Assembly: GCA_964515335.1 (NCBI GenBank)
Contig: CAZETS010000010.1
Coordinates: 21,432 to 85,431, forward strand
Length of the DNA stretch: 64,000 nucleotides
DNA from: TMED88 sp964515335
GTDB lineage: Bacteria > Myxococcota_A > UBA9160 > UBA4427
Reading direction: 5' to 3'
A program made the position numbers and the translations under genes. Of the stretch, positions 8,237 to 16,789 are shown in pieces (within the stretch, counting starts at the first letter, position 1; each line of letters begins with the position of its first letter). A model generated the notes under the pieces. That model worked only from the letters and a program-made list of their open reading frames with translations. It was not told where the DNA came from and did not search any database.

Positions 8237-9517
8237 ATGAGCGACCCCGCGCCCCCTCGGCAGACCATCAGCGAGCCCGCTCGCGACACGCCGGTGCGTC
8301 ACGAGGCGGACGTGCTGGTGGTCGGCGGGGGCTCGGCGGGCGTCGCCGCCGCGGCGGCCGCCGCACGAGAGGGCGCCGACGTGCTGCTCGTCGAGCGAAC
8401 CGGCTACCTCGGCGGGCTCGCCACGGGCGGGCTGATCATCCTGCTGCTCACCCTCGACGACGGCCGCGGCCGTCAGGTGATCGCGGGCCTGTGTCAGGAA
8501 GCCACCGAGCGGCTCGTGGCGCGCGGCGCGGCCTTCCATCCTCCGCGCGAGCAGTGGGGAAGCGAGCGCGAAGCATGGATCGACGAGTCGCGGCGTTGGG
8601 GGCTCGTGTGGGGGAGCGCGCCGCACCGCGTCCGCTACTCGGTTGCCTACGACGGCGCCGTCCTCAAGGGCGTGCTCGACGACATGCTCCGCGACGCCGG
8701 CGCGCGCACGCTCTTCCACGCATGGGCGTGCGAGCCGATCGTCGAGGACGGGCGCGTCTCGGCCGTCACGTTCCAGAGCAAGGCCGGCCGCTTCGCGGTG
8801 CGCGCCCACACGGTGATCGACACCACCGGCGACGGCGACCTCTTCAGCGCCGCGGGCTGCGAGCACGAGAGCGAAAGGGTGCTGCCGTGGATGTGGTTCA
8901 CCGTCGGCGGCGTCGACGTCGATCGCGCCATGGCGTCCGGCGCCGGCTGCTTCCAGACCATCGGGCGCGGCAAGGTGCTCTTTCCCTGGGGCTCGATCGA
9001 GAAGATCGGGCGCATCGACGCGACGGCGCCCGAGGACCTGACCCACGCCGAGATCGAGTGCCGGCGCCGCGTACTCGCCGAGTTCGAGCGCGTCCGCGCC
9101 GAGATGCCGGGCTTCGAGGACGCGCACCTCTGCCAGGTCGCCGACCAGCTCGGCATCACGGAGAGCCGACGGCTCGTCGGCCGGAAGGTGCTGCGGCGCG
9201 AGCATGTCGACAGCGCCTCGTCCGACACCGTCGCGATCACGGGACACTGGACGAAGTACGGCGCCGTCTATCACATCCCGTTCGGCGCCCTGCTGCCCCG
9301 CGAGCTACGCAACCTGCTGGCGGCCGGACGCTGCATCTCGGTCGACCACCGCGTCCACCACGCCACCAAGGAGATCCCGGCCTGCATGGCGACCGGCGAA
9401 GCGGCCGGGACCGCGGCCGCACTGGCCGTGCAGAGCGGCATCGACGCGTGCGAGGTCGACGTGAACGCGCTGCGCGACACTCTCGCGAAGCGCGGCGCGA
9501 TCGTCGATCCGGCCTGA
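8237..9517 (+). CDS. FAD-dependent oxidoreductase
   Basis: A 426-residue flavoprotein. The dinucleotide-binding fingerprint VVGGGSAGVAAAAAAAREG lies at about residues 29-47 and ends in the acidic VER that binds the FAD ribose. A second conserved region, DTTGDGDLFSAAGCE, matches the FAD_oxidored (PF12831) pattern, and a C-terminal AGRCISVDHRV...CMATGEAAGTAAAL completes the flavin site. It probably oxidises a hydroxylated or ring substrate. ATG at 8237 with GGAG upstream. It is followed by two cupin genes, and the four genes look co-transcribed. Confidence 0.85.
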   Translation: MSDPAPPRQTISEPARDTPVRHEADVLVVGGGSAGVAAAAAAAREGADVLLVERTGYLGGLATGGLIILLLTLDDGRGRQVIAGLCQEATERLVARGAAFHPPREQWGSEREAWIDESRRWGLVWGSAPHRVRYSVAYDGAVLKGVLDDMLRDAGARTLFHAWACEPIVEDGRVSAVTFQSKAGRFAVRAHTVIDTTGDGDLFSAAGCEHESERVLPWMWFTVGGVDVDRAMASGAGCFQTIGRGKVLFPWGSIEKIGRIDATAPEDLTHAEIECRRRVLAEFERVRAEMPGFEDAHLCQVADQLGITESRRLVGRKVLRREHVDSASSDTVAITGHWTKYGAVYHIPFGALLPRELRNLLAAGRCISVDHRVHHATKEIPACMATGEAAGTAAALAVQSGIDACEVDVNALRDTLAKRGAIVDPA

Positions 9518-9552
9518 GCGGCGCCCCGGCCGGCTCGCCCGAGCCCGTCGTC

Positions 9553-10302
9553 ATGGTGCCATCCCCATGCGGGTGTGGTAGCCATTCACCATTGCCTCGC
9601 CGGGACACCGCCGACGTGACCGAACCCCTCACGATTCCGCCGCCCGACCCCGCGCGGCCGCCGCTGCGGGCCAACGTGTTCGCCTGCGCGCAGACGACGG
9701 CCACCACCCTCGTGCCGCTCTTTCCCTATCTCGACGAAGGCGCGATCGTGCCCTGCGTATCGGTCTTCCGCGGCGGACCGGGTCGGCGCTACGGGCGCTT
9801 CCAGCACTTCAACACCGTCGACGAGGTGATCATGATGTTCGGCTCGCCGCCGGGCATGGTCTTCGTCGGCCCCAAGCTCCACCCGGTCGGCGCTCCCTTC
9901 GGAGACGAAGACGTCGAGGACCCGGGCAGCACGTCGGTGGCCCTGATCACCCAGCGGCAGGTCATCGGTGACTCCCAACGCGAGGAGTACCGCTTTCTCT
10001 GCGAAGGTTGCCAGCGCCGGCTCTCGGTCTTCGGCTTCGACGCGACGCCCGCGAAGCGAGGCGAGCAGCCGCCGCACGCGCCCTTCCCGACCCTCGTCGA
10101 AGGACGCGCAGCCGCCGAGCAGCACAACGCCCGCGAAGCCGACCTGACCTGCCGGCACTGCGGCCACGAGAATGCGCCCTTCCCGGTCGAGTACTGGGGC
10201 TGGACCGAGTACGCCGAGCAGACACGGGTGGCGGCCCACGCCGAGCAGTCGATGCGCGCCGCGAGCGCCGCCGTCGTGGGCGAGCGCGAAGCGGAGGCCT
10301 GA
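9553..10302 (+). CDS. Cupin-like protein with two C-terminal zinc-knuckle motifs (3-hydroxyanthranilate dioxygenase-like)
   Basis: Up to 249 residues from ATG 9553, or 228 from GTG 9616; neither start has a strong ribosome-binding site. The middle (about residues 60-150) is a predicted cupin barrel (HFNTVDEVIMMFG, PPGMVFVGPKLHPVG). The C-terminal part carries two CxxC knuckles, CEGC and CRHC, like the rubredoxin-type metal site of bacterial 3-hydroxyanthranilate 3,4-dioxygenase. It precedes a shorter paralogue with the same arrangement by five bases. The His/Glu iron ligands are not obvious, so dioxygenase activity is not assured. Confidence 0.6.
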   Translation: MVPSPCGCGSHSPLPRRDTADVTEPLTIPPPDPARPPLRANVFACAQTTATTLVPLFPYLDEGAIVPCVSVFRGGPGRRYGRFQHFNTVDEVIMMFGSPPGMVFVGPKLHPVGAPFGDEDVEDPGSTSVALITQRQVIGDSQREEYRFLCEGCQRRLSVFGFDATPAKRGEQPPHAPFPTLVEGRAAAEQHNAREADLTCRHCGHENAPFPVEYWGWTEYAEQTRVAAHAEQSMRAASAAVVGEREAEA

Positions 10303-10307
10303 GCCCG

Positions 10308-10865
10308 ATGGCCGGTCCGTATACGGGATGGAGCTACGCGCTCGCCGCCGAGGCCGGCCCCTACGACGAGCGCTCGCTGCTGCCCGAGGACCTCGACATC
10401 GCGCTGACCATCGGCCGCAGCGACCGCCCTCAGCCATTCCACCTGATCTGCCAGCACGACACGGTGCTCGTCGCGATGGCCGGCGCGGGGCGCGTCGAGT
10501 TCGCGGAGGGCAGCGTGCGCTGGTTCGACTACGCGCTCGGCGACGTCGTCTACGTGCCCGCCGGCATGCCGCACCGCATCGTGCCGGGCGAGGTCTCGGT
10601 CCATCACCGCTTCAAGCTTCCCGAGTCCGAGCTCGAGGGCGTGGCCTTCTGCTGCGAAGGCTGCGGGCACGAGCTGCATCGCCGCCTCTGGTCGCTGGCC
10701 GACGAACTGCCGCAGGAGGGTTACCTCCGCGGCTGCCAGGAGTTCAACGAAGACGCCCGCAGGCGCAAGTGCGCGCGCTGCGGCGACGAGCGCCCGCCCG
10801 TGGATCTCGACGGCTTCCGGTGGCAGGAGATCGCCCGGGCGCAGCGCGCGCCGGGCGGCGCTTAG
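10308..10865 (+). CDS. 3-hydroxyanthranilate 3,4-dioxygenase-like cupin
   Basis: A 185-residue protein. Residues 30-105 resemble a cupin of the 3-HAO family (RPQPFHLICQHDTVLVAMAGAGRVEF, then GDVVYVPAGMPHRIV), followed by two CxxC pairs (CCEGCGHEL and CARCGDE), the rubredoxin-like zinc site seen in bacterial 3-HAO. The enzyme family opens aminophenol-type rings with oxygen and Fe(II). Here the classic iron-ligating His-x-Asn...Glu is only partly recognisable. Start ATG 10308 follows GGAGG by ten bases. It ends the cassette that begins at 7145. Confidence 0.65.
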   Translation: MAGPYTGWSYALAAEAGPYDERSLLPEDLDIALTIGRSDRPQPFHLICQHDTVLVAMAGAGRVEFAEGSVRWFDYALGDVVYVPAGMPHRIVPGEVSVHHRFKLPESELEGVAFCCEGCGHELHRRLWSLADELPQEGYLRGCQEFNEDARRRKCARCGDERPPVDLDGFRWQEIARAQRAPGGA

Positions 10866-10917
10866 CCACCCCTGCCCGGCGATCGGTCGCTTGGCGGCGC
10901 GCTCGCTTCGCGTCGCG

Positions 10918-11625
10918 TCACGAGCGCGACGACGCGACGCGAGCGCGACGCGTCACACGGCCGCGACGGTCGCCGCGCGCCTGCCAGGCCGCGCGGATCC
11001 ACGCAAAGCCGTGACGCAGGCTCGGGTCGAGTCGCCAGAGCAGGCCGCAGACGCGGCGGCGGGCGCGCCCGTCGACCTCGGCGGCGACGCGGACGAGCAT
11101 GTCCCGCGCCTCGCACTGCTGCCGCGACCGCGCCAGCAGGCGCGCGAGGTCGAGCGCCGTGCCGGCGTCCTGCGGGGCGAGATCGCGCGCCGCACGCAGC
11201 AGGGCGATCGCCTCGGGGCGGCGGCGGCGGCCGCGCATCCGCGCGCCGCCCTCGAGGAGGGCCTCTCGGGCACGCTCCGGCTGCCGGCGATGCAGCTCGA
11301 GCTCGGCGATGGATCGCCAGGCCTCGTAGCTTCGCGGCAGGCGCTTCGCGGCCTCGCGGTAGATCGCCAACGCCTGATCGGCGCGGCCGGCCTCGAGGTT
11401 CGCCCGAGCGGCGTGCTCGAACGACCGCCAGGCGTCGAAGTGCTGCCCGGTGCGGGCGAGCAGCGGCGCGACGCGCCGGTGGAGATCGGCGTTGCGCGGC
11501 TCGGCGGCCAGGACGCGACGGTAGAGGGCGATCGCCCGGCGCCACTGGCGGCGGGTGCGCGCCCGCTCGGCGTCCTGGAGGATCCGCGTGCGATCATAGA
11601 TCTTGCGTCTCGAGGCGAACCGCAC
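10918..11625 (-). CDS. TPR-repeat protein, arginine-rich
   Basis: About 235 residues from a GTG at 11625 (start uncertain; upstream in-frame ATG at 11766 would extend it across the opposite gene's leader). It contains several 34-residue helical repeats in the style of TPR: AIALYRRVLAAEPRNADLHRRV, AFEHAARANLEAGRADQALAIYREA, AWRSIAELELHRRQPERA and so on. The repeats would mediate protein binding; the partner is unknown. Arg content is very high and the C-terminus is basic. It converges with the cupin gene and diverges from aroK. Confidence 0.6.
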   Translation of the reverse strand: MRFASRRKIYDRTRILQDAERARTRRQWRRAIALYRRVLAAEPRNADLHRRVAPLLARTGQHFDAWRSFEHAARANLEAGRADQALAIYREAAKRLPRSYEAWRSIAELELHRRQPERAREALLEGGARMRGRRRRPEAIALLRAARDLAPQDAGTALDLARLLARSRQQCEARDMLVRVAAEVDGRARRRVCGLLWRLDPSLRHGFAWIRAAWQARGDRRGRVTRRARVASSRS

Positions 11626-11803
11626 GGCTGCTGGCCGGCTCCCTTCTCGTCTTTCGTCCGGTGATCCGCTGACCCGTTGCTCATCGTCGATCTTCCGCCG
11701 CCGGCGCGTGACCAGCCTCACGAGCGAGGCCCGGGCGCTCGCGGATCCGCAAGCCGCGTGCAACACCGCCGTCGATCCGAAGCCGATCGACTATGCTGGG
11801 CCA

Positions 11804-12418
11804 ATGGGCGCCCTCGGCCGCACCCCGCATCCGGACCTGACGAAGAACCTGGCGCTGATCGGCGGGCGCGGGTGTGGGAAGAGCTCGATCGCGAAGCGGC
11901 TCGCGCGCTGCAACCGCGGCTTCATGCTCTTCTCGATCGACGCGCTCATCCGCTACGAGTGCGGGGCCCGGAGCATTCCCGAAATCGTCGACCGCGAGGG
12001 TTGGGCGGGCTTCCGCGAGCACGAGTACGAAGTGGTGAAGAAGGTGGCGGCCTTCTCGAACGGCGCGCTGATCGATTGCGGGGGCGGCATAGTGGTCGAC
12101 CTCGACGCGAGCGGCGAAGAGGTGTTCAGCCGGCGCAAGGTCGAGGCGCTGCGCAAGAACACGCTGGTCGTCTACCTGGCGCGAGACGCCGACTACCTGG
12201 CGTCCCGCATCGGCGGCGACCCGAATCGTCCCGCGCTGTCGGATTCGCTCGATTTCGAGGCCATCATGGCGCGTCGGGATCCCTGGTACCGCGAGGCGTC
12301 CGACGTCGTGGTGGACTGCGGGGGGCGCTCGAAGACGGAGCTCGCGCACTCGGTCCTCGCGTGGTTCTACGAGCGCATCGGGGTCGACCCGGCCGAGGCC
12401 GACCGCGCGCTATCCTGA
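11804..12418 (+). CDS. aroK: Shikimate kinase
   Basis: Phosphorylates shikimate in the common aromatic pathway. The 204-residue protein has the P-loop GGRGCGKSS at about residues 21-29, the substrate-binding Asp/Arg region (DALIRYE), the segment SIPEIVDREGWAGFREHEYEVV that matches SIxEIFxxxGExxFRxxE, and CGGGIV. The GCGKSS P-loop is close to AroK's GxxGxGKS. ATG 11804 is preferred over in-frame codons upstream. It leads a plus-strand group with a CoA-transferase and a GST, an unusual place because no other aro gene is present. Confidence 0.87.
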   Translation: MGALGRTPHPDLTKNLALIGGRGCGKSSIAKRLARCNRGFMLFSIDALIRYECGARSIPEIVDREGWAGFREHEYEVVKKVAAFSNGALIDCGGGIVVDLDASGEEVFSRRKVEALRKNTLVVYLARDADYLASRIGGDPNRPALSDSLDFEAIMARRDPWYREASDVVVDCGGRSKTELAHSVLAWFYERIGVDPAEADRALS

Positions 12419-12454
12419 GAGGCCGGCAACCAAGCCGGTGCCAGGAGGGCCGAC

Positions 12455-13636
12455 ATGCCGGGTGCACTCGACGGCTTTCGCATCATCGATGCGACACAGG
12501 TCATCTCCGGGCCGCTCGCCACGCGCATCCTCGCCGACCAGGGCGCCGACGTCATCAAGGTCGAGCCGCCGGGCGGCGACATCCTCAGGCACATGGGCGG
12601 CATCTCGGGGCTGTCGCCGACCTTCGTCACCACCAACCGCTCGAAGCGGTCGGTCGTCCTCGACCTCAAGCTGGATGAGGCGCTCGCCGCCCTGAAGAAG
12701 CTCGTCGTCGGAGCGGACGTCTTCATCCAGAACAGCCGGCCCGGCCGGGCCGAGCGCATGGGGATCGGCGCCGACGAGCTGCGCGCCATCAACCCGCGGC
12801 TCGTCTACGTGTCGATCTGCGGCTTCGGCGAAGACGGCCCCTACGCCCACAAGCGCGTCTACGACCCGCTCATCCAGGGCATGTCGGGCCTCTGCGACAT
12901 CCAGGGCGGTGTCGGCGAGCGGCCGCGACTCGTCCGCGTGATCGTGCCCGACAAGGTGACCGCGCTGACGGCGGCCCAGAGCATCACCGCCGCCCTGCTG
13001 GCCCGCGAGCGCACCGGCGAGGGACAGCACGTGCGCATCTCGATGCTCGACGCGGTGATCTCGTTCATGTGGCCCGAGGGCATGGCGTACCACACGTTCG
13101 TCTCCGAGCACCTCCCCAGGCTCCAGCCCGTCGCGCGGCGCGACCTGGTCTACGAGACGGTGGACGGCTACGTGATCGTGTCGACCGTGTCGCCGCGCGA
13201 GTGGCAGGGCTTCTGCCGTGGCGTCGAGCGGCCCGAGCTGCTCGAGGACCCGCGCTTCGAGGACGCCGCCGGGCTGGTCAAGAACGCCAAGGAACGGCTG
13301 GATCTGATGGCCGAGATCCTGCGCGAGAAGCCGACCGCCCACTGGCTCGAGGCGCTGGATCGCGAAGACGTTCCGTGTGCCCCGGTGCTGCGGCGCGAGG
13401 ACGTCCACCTCGACCCGCAGGTGCGCGCCAACGGCATCGTGGTGGAGGACGAGCACCCCGTGGCGGGCCTGGTCCGCCAACCGCGACCGGCCGAGCGCAT
13501 GGACGCCACCCCGTCCGCCATCCAGCGCCACGCCCCGACGCTCGGCGAGCACACCGAAGAGGTGCTCGCCGAGGCGGGACTGGCAGCCGACGAAATCGGC
13601 GCGCTGCGCGACAGCGGCGCTCTCGGGCCCGCATGA
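12455..13636 (+). CDS. CoA-transferase family III (CaiB/BaiF)
   Basis: A 393-residue enzyme of the formyl-CoA transferase fold, which moves CoA between carboxylic acids. The N-terminal VISGPLATRILADQGADVIKVEPP pattern, the QDA-type catalytic position at Asp199 (SMLDAV) after GEGQHV, the YDPLIQGMSGL segment and the closing region with LGEHTEEVL are all present. Start ATG 12455 with GGAGG upstream. The next gene (GST) overlaps by four bases (ATGA). The acyl donor and acceptor are unknown; the family commonly serves carnitine, oxalate, bile acid or aromatic acid catabolism. Confidence 0.9.
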   Translation: MPGALDGFRIIDATQVISGPLATRILADQGADVIKVEPPGGDILRHMGGISGLSPTFVTTNRSKRSVVLDLKLDEALAALKKLVVGADVFIQNSRPGRAERMGIGADELRAINPRLVYVSICGFGEDGPYAHKRVYDPLIQGMSGLCDIQGGVGERPRLVRVIVPDKVTALTAAQSITAALLARERTGEGQHVRISMLDAVISFMWPEGMAYHTFVSEHLPRLQPVARRDLVYETVDGYVIVSTVSPREWQGFCRGVERPELLEDPRFEDAAGLVKNAKERLDLMAEILREKPTAHWLEALDREDVPCAPVLRREDVHLDPQVRANGIVVEDEHPVAGLVRQPRPAERMDATPSAIQRHAPTLGEHTEEVLAEAGLAADEIGALRDSGALGPA

Positions 13637-14337
13637 GCGGCAACGCCGGGCAAGCAGAAGCCGGCGCGCCGGCGCGCCGCGTCTGGGGGATCGGCACGCC
13701 GCGCACCCTGCGGGTCCACTGGATGCTCGAAGAGCTGGGGCTCGAGTACGAAACACAGCCCGTGATGCCGCGGCACCCGTCGATGGACGAGCCCGCGTTC
13801 CTCGACCGCTCGCTGCGCGGCAAGGTGCCCATCTACGAAGAGCACGACGTCGTGATGGGCGAGAGCGGCGCGATCGTCGCCTGGCTGGCCGACCGCTACA
13901 GCGATCGCGCCCTGCTCGTGCCGCCGGTCGGCACGCCCGCGCGCGCGGCGTGCACCGACCTCTGCCAGTACGCGCTCTGCGAGCTCGACTCGCCGCTGTA
14001 CACGATCCGCCTCCACGGCGGCCTGCCCGAGATCTACGGCGAGGCGCCCGCCGCGGTGGCGGCCGCGCGCGAGTACTTCGCGCGCATGTCGGGCGAGATC
14101 GAACGCCGCCTCGAGGACGGCCGCCCGCACCTGCTCGGCGACCGCTTCACGATCGCCGACCTGCTGGTCGTCTCCTGCATCGACTGGGCGCACGTGCTGA
14201 AGATCGAGCTGGGCGACCCGCTCGTGGCGCTGCGCCACCGGGTCGCCCAGCGCCCCGCCTACCTGGCCGCCATGGCGACGAACTTCCCGCCCGAGGCGCT
14301 CGCCCACATCGCGGGAAAAGCGGGAGCGCCGGCGTAG
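13633..14337 (+). CDS. Glutathione S-transferase
   Basis: A 234-residue GST. The thioredoxin-like domain (RVWGIGTPRTLRVHWMLEELGLEYE) with the GSH-binding Glu-Ser pair (MGESGAIVAWLAD) lies in the first 90 residues, and the helical domain contains the capping motif YLLGDRFTIADLLV-type (HLLGDRFTIADLLV). Ser/Thr at the TPRT position could be the catalytic residue. Its ATG overlaps the CoA-transferase stop. The pairing suggests a joint role in acyl or aromatic catabolism or detoxification. Confidence 0.87.
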   Translation: MSGNAGQAEAGAPARRVWGIGTPRTLRVHWMLEELGLEYETQPVMPRHPSMDEPAFLDRSLRGKVPIYEEHDVVMGESGAIVAWLADRYSDRALLVPPVGTPARAACTDLCQYALCELDSPLYTIRLHGGLPEIYGEAPAAVAAAREYFARMSGEIERRLEDGRPHLLGDRFTIADLLVVSCIDWAHVLKIELGDPLVALRHRVAQRPAYLAAMATNFPPEALAHIAGKAGAPA

Positions 14338-14344
14338 CTCGCGC

Positions 14345-15100
14345 TCACGCCGGACGCAGCAGGTAGAAGACGTACCCGTACGCGTCCGCGCAGTCACGGT
14401 AGAGGTGCGCTTCGACGCGCTCCTCTTCGAGCACCGCGCGCGTGGTGGCATCGGGATCGCGGGCGAGCCACTCGTCGATGCGCCCGACGATGGGCGTGTA
14501 GTAGTCGTCCCACCAATCGCTCTCGGGCAACACGAAGGTGTCGACCACCCGGTAGCCGGCGCGCTCGGCCCGCGACCGGTTCGTCGCGACGTCGCCCATT
14601 TCGGGATGGCCCCTCGCCCAGAACTCTCGCGCCCGCTCGGGCGGAGCGTCGACGAGCCAGGTCGCCTCGGTGACGGCCACCGCTCCGTCCGGGTGAACGA
14701 GACGACGCCAGTGGGCGAGGCCCGCCTCGAAGCCGACGCTGTAGACGGCGCCCTCGCTCCAGACCAGATCGAAGCTCGCGGGCGGCAGGCCGCCGAGGGA
14801 GAGCATCGATCCCTGCAGGGCCGTGATGCGATCGGCGAGACCCGCCGCCTCGGCGCGCTCGACCAGCTCGGCGACGAAGCTCGGCAAGAGATCGATCGCG
14901 GCCACGCGGCCGCCGGTCTCGCGCGCGAGATCGAGGGTCTGCCGCCCTGGCCCGCAACCGAGATCGAGAATGGCCGGGCAGTCGGCGACGGGAGCCAGCC
15001 CGGCGAGGGCGCGCAGCGTAGAAGCACGACTGCCGGGCCCCTGCTGGGGGAGCCCTTCGTGCAGCTTCATGAAGACGTCCCAGGCCGGGCTCGATACCAC
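14345..15100 (-). CDS. Class I SAM-dependent methyltransferase
   Basis: A 251-residue methyltransferase. Motif I is ILDLGCGPGRQTLDLAR at about residues 39-55, the acidic end of strand 2 is AAIDLLP, and WSEGAVYSVGFE lies at the motif IV strand. Methyl acceptor unknown. It is a single-gene unit convergent with the GST gene (seven bases) and divergent from the sigma-factor remnant. A start at ATG 15100 is used. Confidence 0.82.
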   Translation of the reverse strand: MVSSPAWDVFMKLHEGLPQQGPGSRASTLRALAGLAPVADCPAILDLGCGPGRQTLDLARETGGRVAAIDLLPSFVAELVERAEAAGLADRITALQGSMLSLGGLPPASFDLVWSEGAVYSVGFEAGLAHWRRLVHPDGAVAVTEATWLVDAPPERAREFWARGHPEMGDVATNRSRAERAGYRVVDTFVLPESDWWDDYYTPIVGRIDEWLARDPDATTRAVLEEERVEAHLYRDCADAYGYVFYLLRPA

Positions 15101-15364
15101 CCACCGAGCTTAGCCGCGATCCCGGCGCCGCAGCGAGACGGCGCCCGGAGCCCCGAAGCACGTCGCGTGCAATCTTTCGCGCCGTCGCTCGTATTACCTG
15201 GGGCGGGCGCGGGTGGAGAACGCCCCGAGTGGAGAATCCGACCATTGATCCAGATCGGTACCGCGCGTTTCGCTCTCGGGCACGTTGGGGCGGTAGGCCC
15301 CGTACCCGGGCTGCCACTTCTCGATACGCTTCACCCTGCACGGGGCCCGGGGAGCCGAAACGAG

Positions 15365-15500
15365 TTGGCGAGCGAGTCGACGCAAGAGATCGTCGCGAGA
15401 GCCCGCGGCGGCGATCCGAACGCCTTCGAGGAACTCTTTCGCGCCCACGCCGACGACGTGTTCCGCGTGTGCCGGCGCATGCTCGGGGGACCCGACCGCG
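15365..15500 (+). pseudogene. ECF sigma-factor N-terminal fragment (region 2 only)
   Basis: From a TTG at 15365 the frame reads about 45 residues with the start of sigma-70 region 2: EIVARARGGDPNAFEELFRAHADDVFRVCRRML. In ECF sigma factors this would continue into the region 2.3/2.4 helix and region 4; here the match stops after GGPDRA near 15498. The rest of the frame up to 15676 is arginine-rich and does not resemble a sigma factor. The gene is therefore broken, by deletion or by an assembly joint. No promoter or ribosome-binding site is convincing. Confidence 0.6.
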
Positions 15501-15659
15501 CGTGGATTCGGGACGTCGCTGCTGCTGGGCCTGCTGATCGTCACGCTCGCCGTCAACCTGCCGTTGATCGGCGGGCTGATCTGGATCGTCGCCGTCACGA
15601 CCGGCCTCGGGATGCTCGTCGTGCACGTGCACGACAGCTACCGGATGCGGGTCGGCTAG
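15501..15659 (+). pseudogene. C-terminal fragment of a small membrane protein
   Basis: In a different frame from the sigma fragment, bases 15501-15659 encode RGFGTSLLLGLLIVTLAVN...LPLIGGLIWIVAVTTGLGMLVV...YRMRVG then a stop. This is two hydrophobic spans joined by a Pro-Gly turn, like the C-terminal hairpins of several ECF-linked membrane proteins. There is no start codon and nothing upstream in this frame is protein-like. It is probably the tail of a gene whose middle is missing. Identity unknown. Confidence 0.5.
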
Positions 15660-15728
15660 CGGAGCGCTCGCCGTGACGGCGCCCGTCGCTCACCCCCGGA
15701 AGCGGCCCGCCAGGCGATCCGGCCGGCG

Positions 15729-16040
15729 CTACTCCAGCTCCTCGAGGGCCGCCTCCGCCTGCTCGCGCACGTGACGCTCCGGATCCTGGAGTGCTGCGCG
15801 CACGACCGGCAGCACGCGCGTGAGGTCGATGGTCTCGAATCGCCCCGCCAGGTGGGTGAAGGCAATCAGCGCATTGCCGCGTACGTCCGTATCGGAATGC
15901 CGCACCAGCGCGAGCAGCCGCTCGGTCGCCCAGGCGACGTCGCCCGCCGCCATCGCGATGTCGATCACGGCCGAGAGCAGCTCGTCGGGGTCGTCGGTCT
16001 CGATGGCCGCGTCGATCTCGCGCTCGAACTCTTCGCTCAC
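15729..16040 (-). CDS. HEAT-like repeat protein
   Basis: About 103 residues from a GTG at 16040 that overlaps the aat stop (GTGA). The sequence has two HEAT-type helical hairpins: LLALVRHSDTDVRGNALIAFTHLAG and VLPVVRAALQDPERHVREQAEAALEEL. Such repeats bind proteins. It is translationally coupled to aat, so may be expressed with it, but no functional link is known. Confidence 0.65.
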   Translation of the reverse strand: MSEEFEREIDAAIETDDPDELLSAVIDIAMAAGDVAWATERLLALVRHSDTDVRGNALIAFTHLAGRFETIDLTRVLPVVRAALQDPERHVREQAEAALEELE

Positions 16041-16789
16041 GGCTGCTCGCCGCTCTCTTCGTTTCGCCGCACCCGCCCGGACTTCTCGACGTGGCCCGGC
16101 GACCAACGCCCGCAGAGCGTCGGCTGGTCGAGCGCCCGGTCGAGGGCATCGAGGAACTCGTCGCGCGACCACTCGACCGCGCCCATGCTGCTCGTATGGG
16201 GGGTCGGGGCCTGGCAGTCGAGGAACGCGAAGCCGAGCGCGTCGATGTGCCGGCACAGGTGCACGAGGGCCACCTTCGAGGCATCGCCCCGGCGTGAGAA
16301 CATCGACTCGCCGAAGAAGGCCGCGCCGAGCGACACACCGTAGATGCCGCCGACCAACTGCCCCTGCTGCCAGGACTCGACGCTGTGCGCGAGGCCGAGT
16401 GCGTGCAACGCGCAGTAGGCCTCGACCATGTCGTCGGTGATCCAGGTGCCGGCCTGGTCGGGGCGCGGCGCGCGCCCGCACGCCTCGACGACCGCCCGAA
16501 ACGCGGAGTCGAAGCGAACGGTGAAGCGGCCGCGACGCAGGTTCTTGGCCAGCGTGCGATTGATCCGCACCCGCGAGGGCACCAGCACCACGCGCGGATC
16601 GGGCGAGAACCAGAGGATCGGCGGATCCTCGTACCACGGGAAGATGCCCCGCGCGTAGGCGGCGATCAGCCGCTCGGGCGAAAGGTCACCCCCGTAGGCG
16701 AGCAGGCCTGCCGGCTCGGCCCGGCGCGGATCGGGAAACGAGAACGACCGGGCGGTTTCGCGCACGACCTCGGGCGGCAGCCGGCGCAC
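16037..16789 (-). CDS. aat: Leucyl/phenylalanyl-tRNA--protein transferase
   Basis: Adds Leu or Phe from tRNA to proteins with N-terminal Arg or Lys, marking them for ClpS/ClpAP. Signatures present: GLLAYGGDLSPERLIAAYARGIFPWY, LWFSPDPRVVL, TWITDDMVEAYCALHALGLAHSVE and GGIYGVSLGAAFFGESMFS with Trp/Glu typical of the family. About 250 residues from GTG 16789; the real start could be a few codons up or down because several GTG codons lack a clear ribosome-binding site. A GTGA overlap couples it to the HEAT protein. Confidence 0.92.
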   Translation of the reverse strand: MRRLPPEVVRETARSFSFPDPRRAEPAGLLAYGGDLSPERLIAAYARGIFPWYEDPPILWFSPDPRVVLVPSRVRINRTLAKNLRRGRFTVRFDSAFRAVVEACGRAPRPDQAGTWITDDMVEAYCALHALGLAHSVESWQQGQLVGGIYGVSLGAAFFGESMFSRRGDASKVALVHLCRHIDALGFAFLDCQAPTPHTSSMGAVEWSRDEFLDALDRALDQPTLCGRWSPGHVEKSGRVRRNEESGEQP

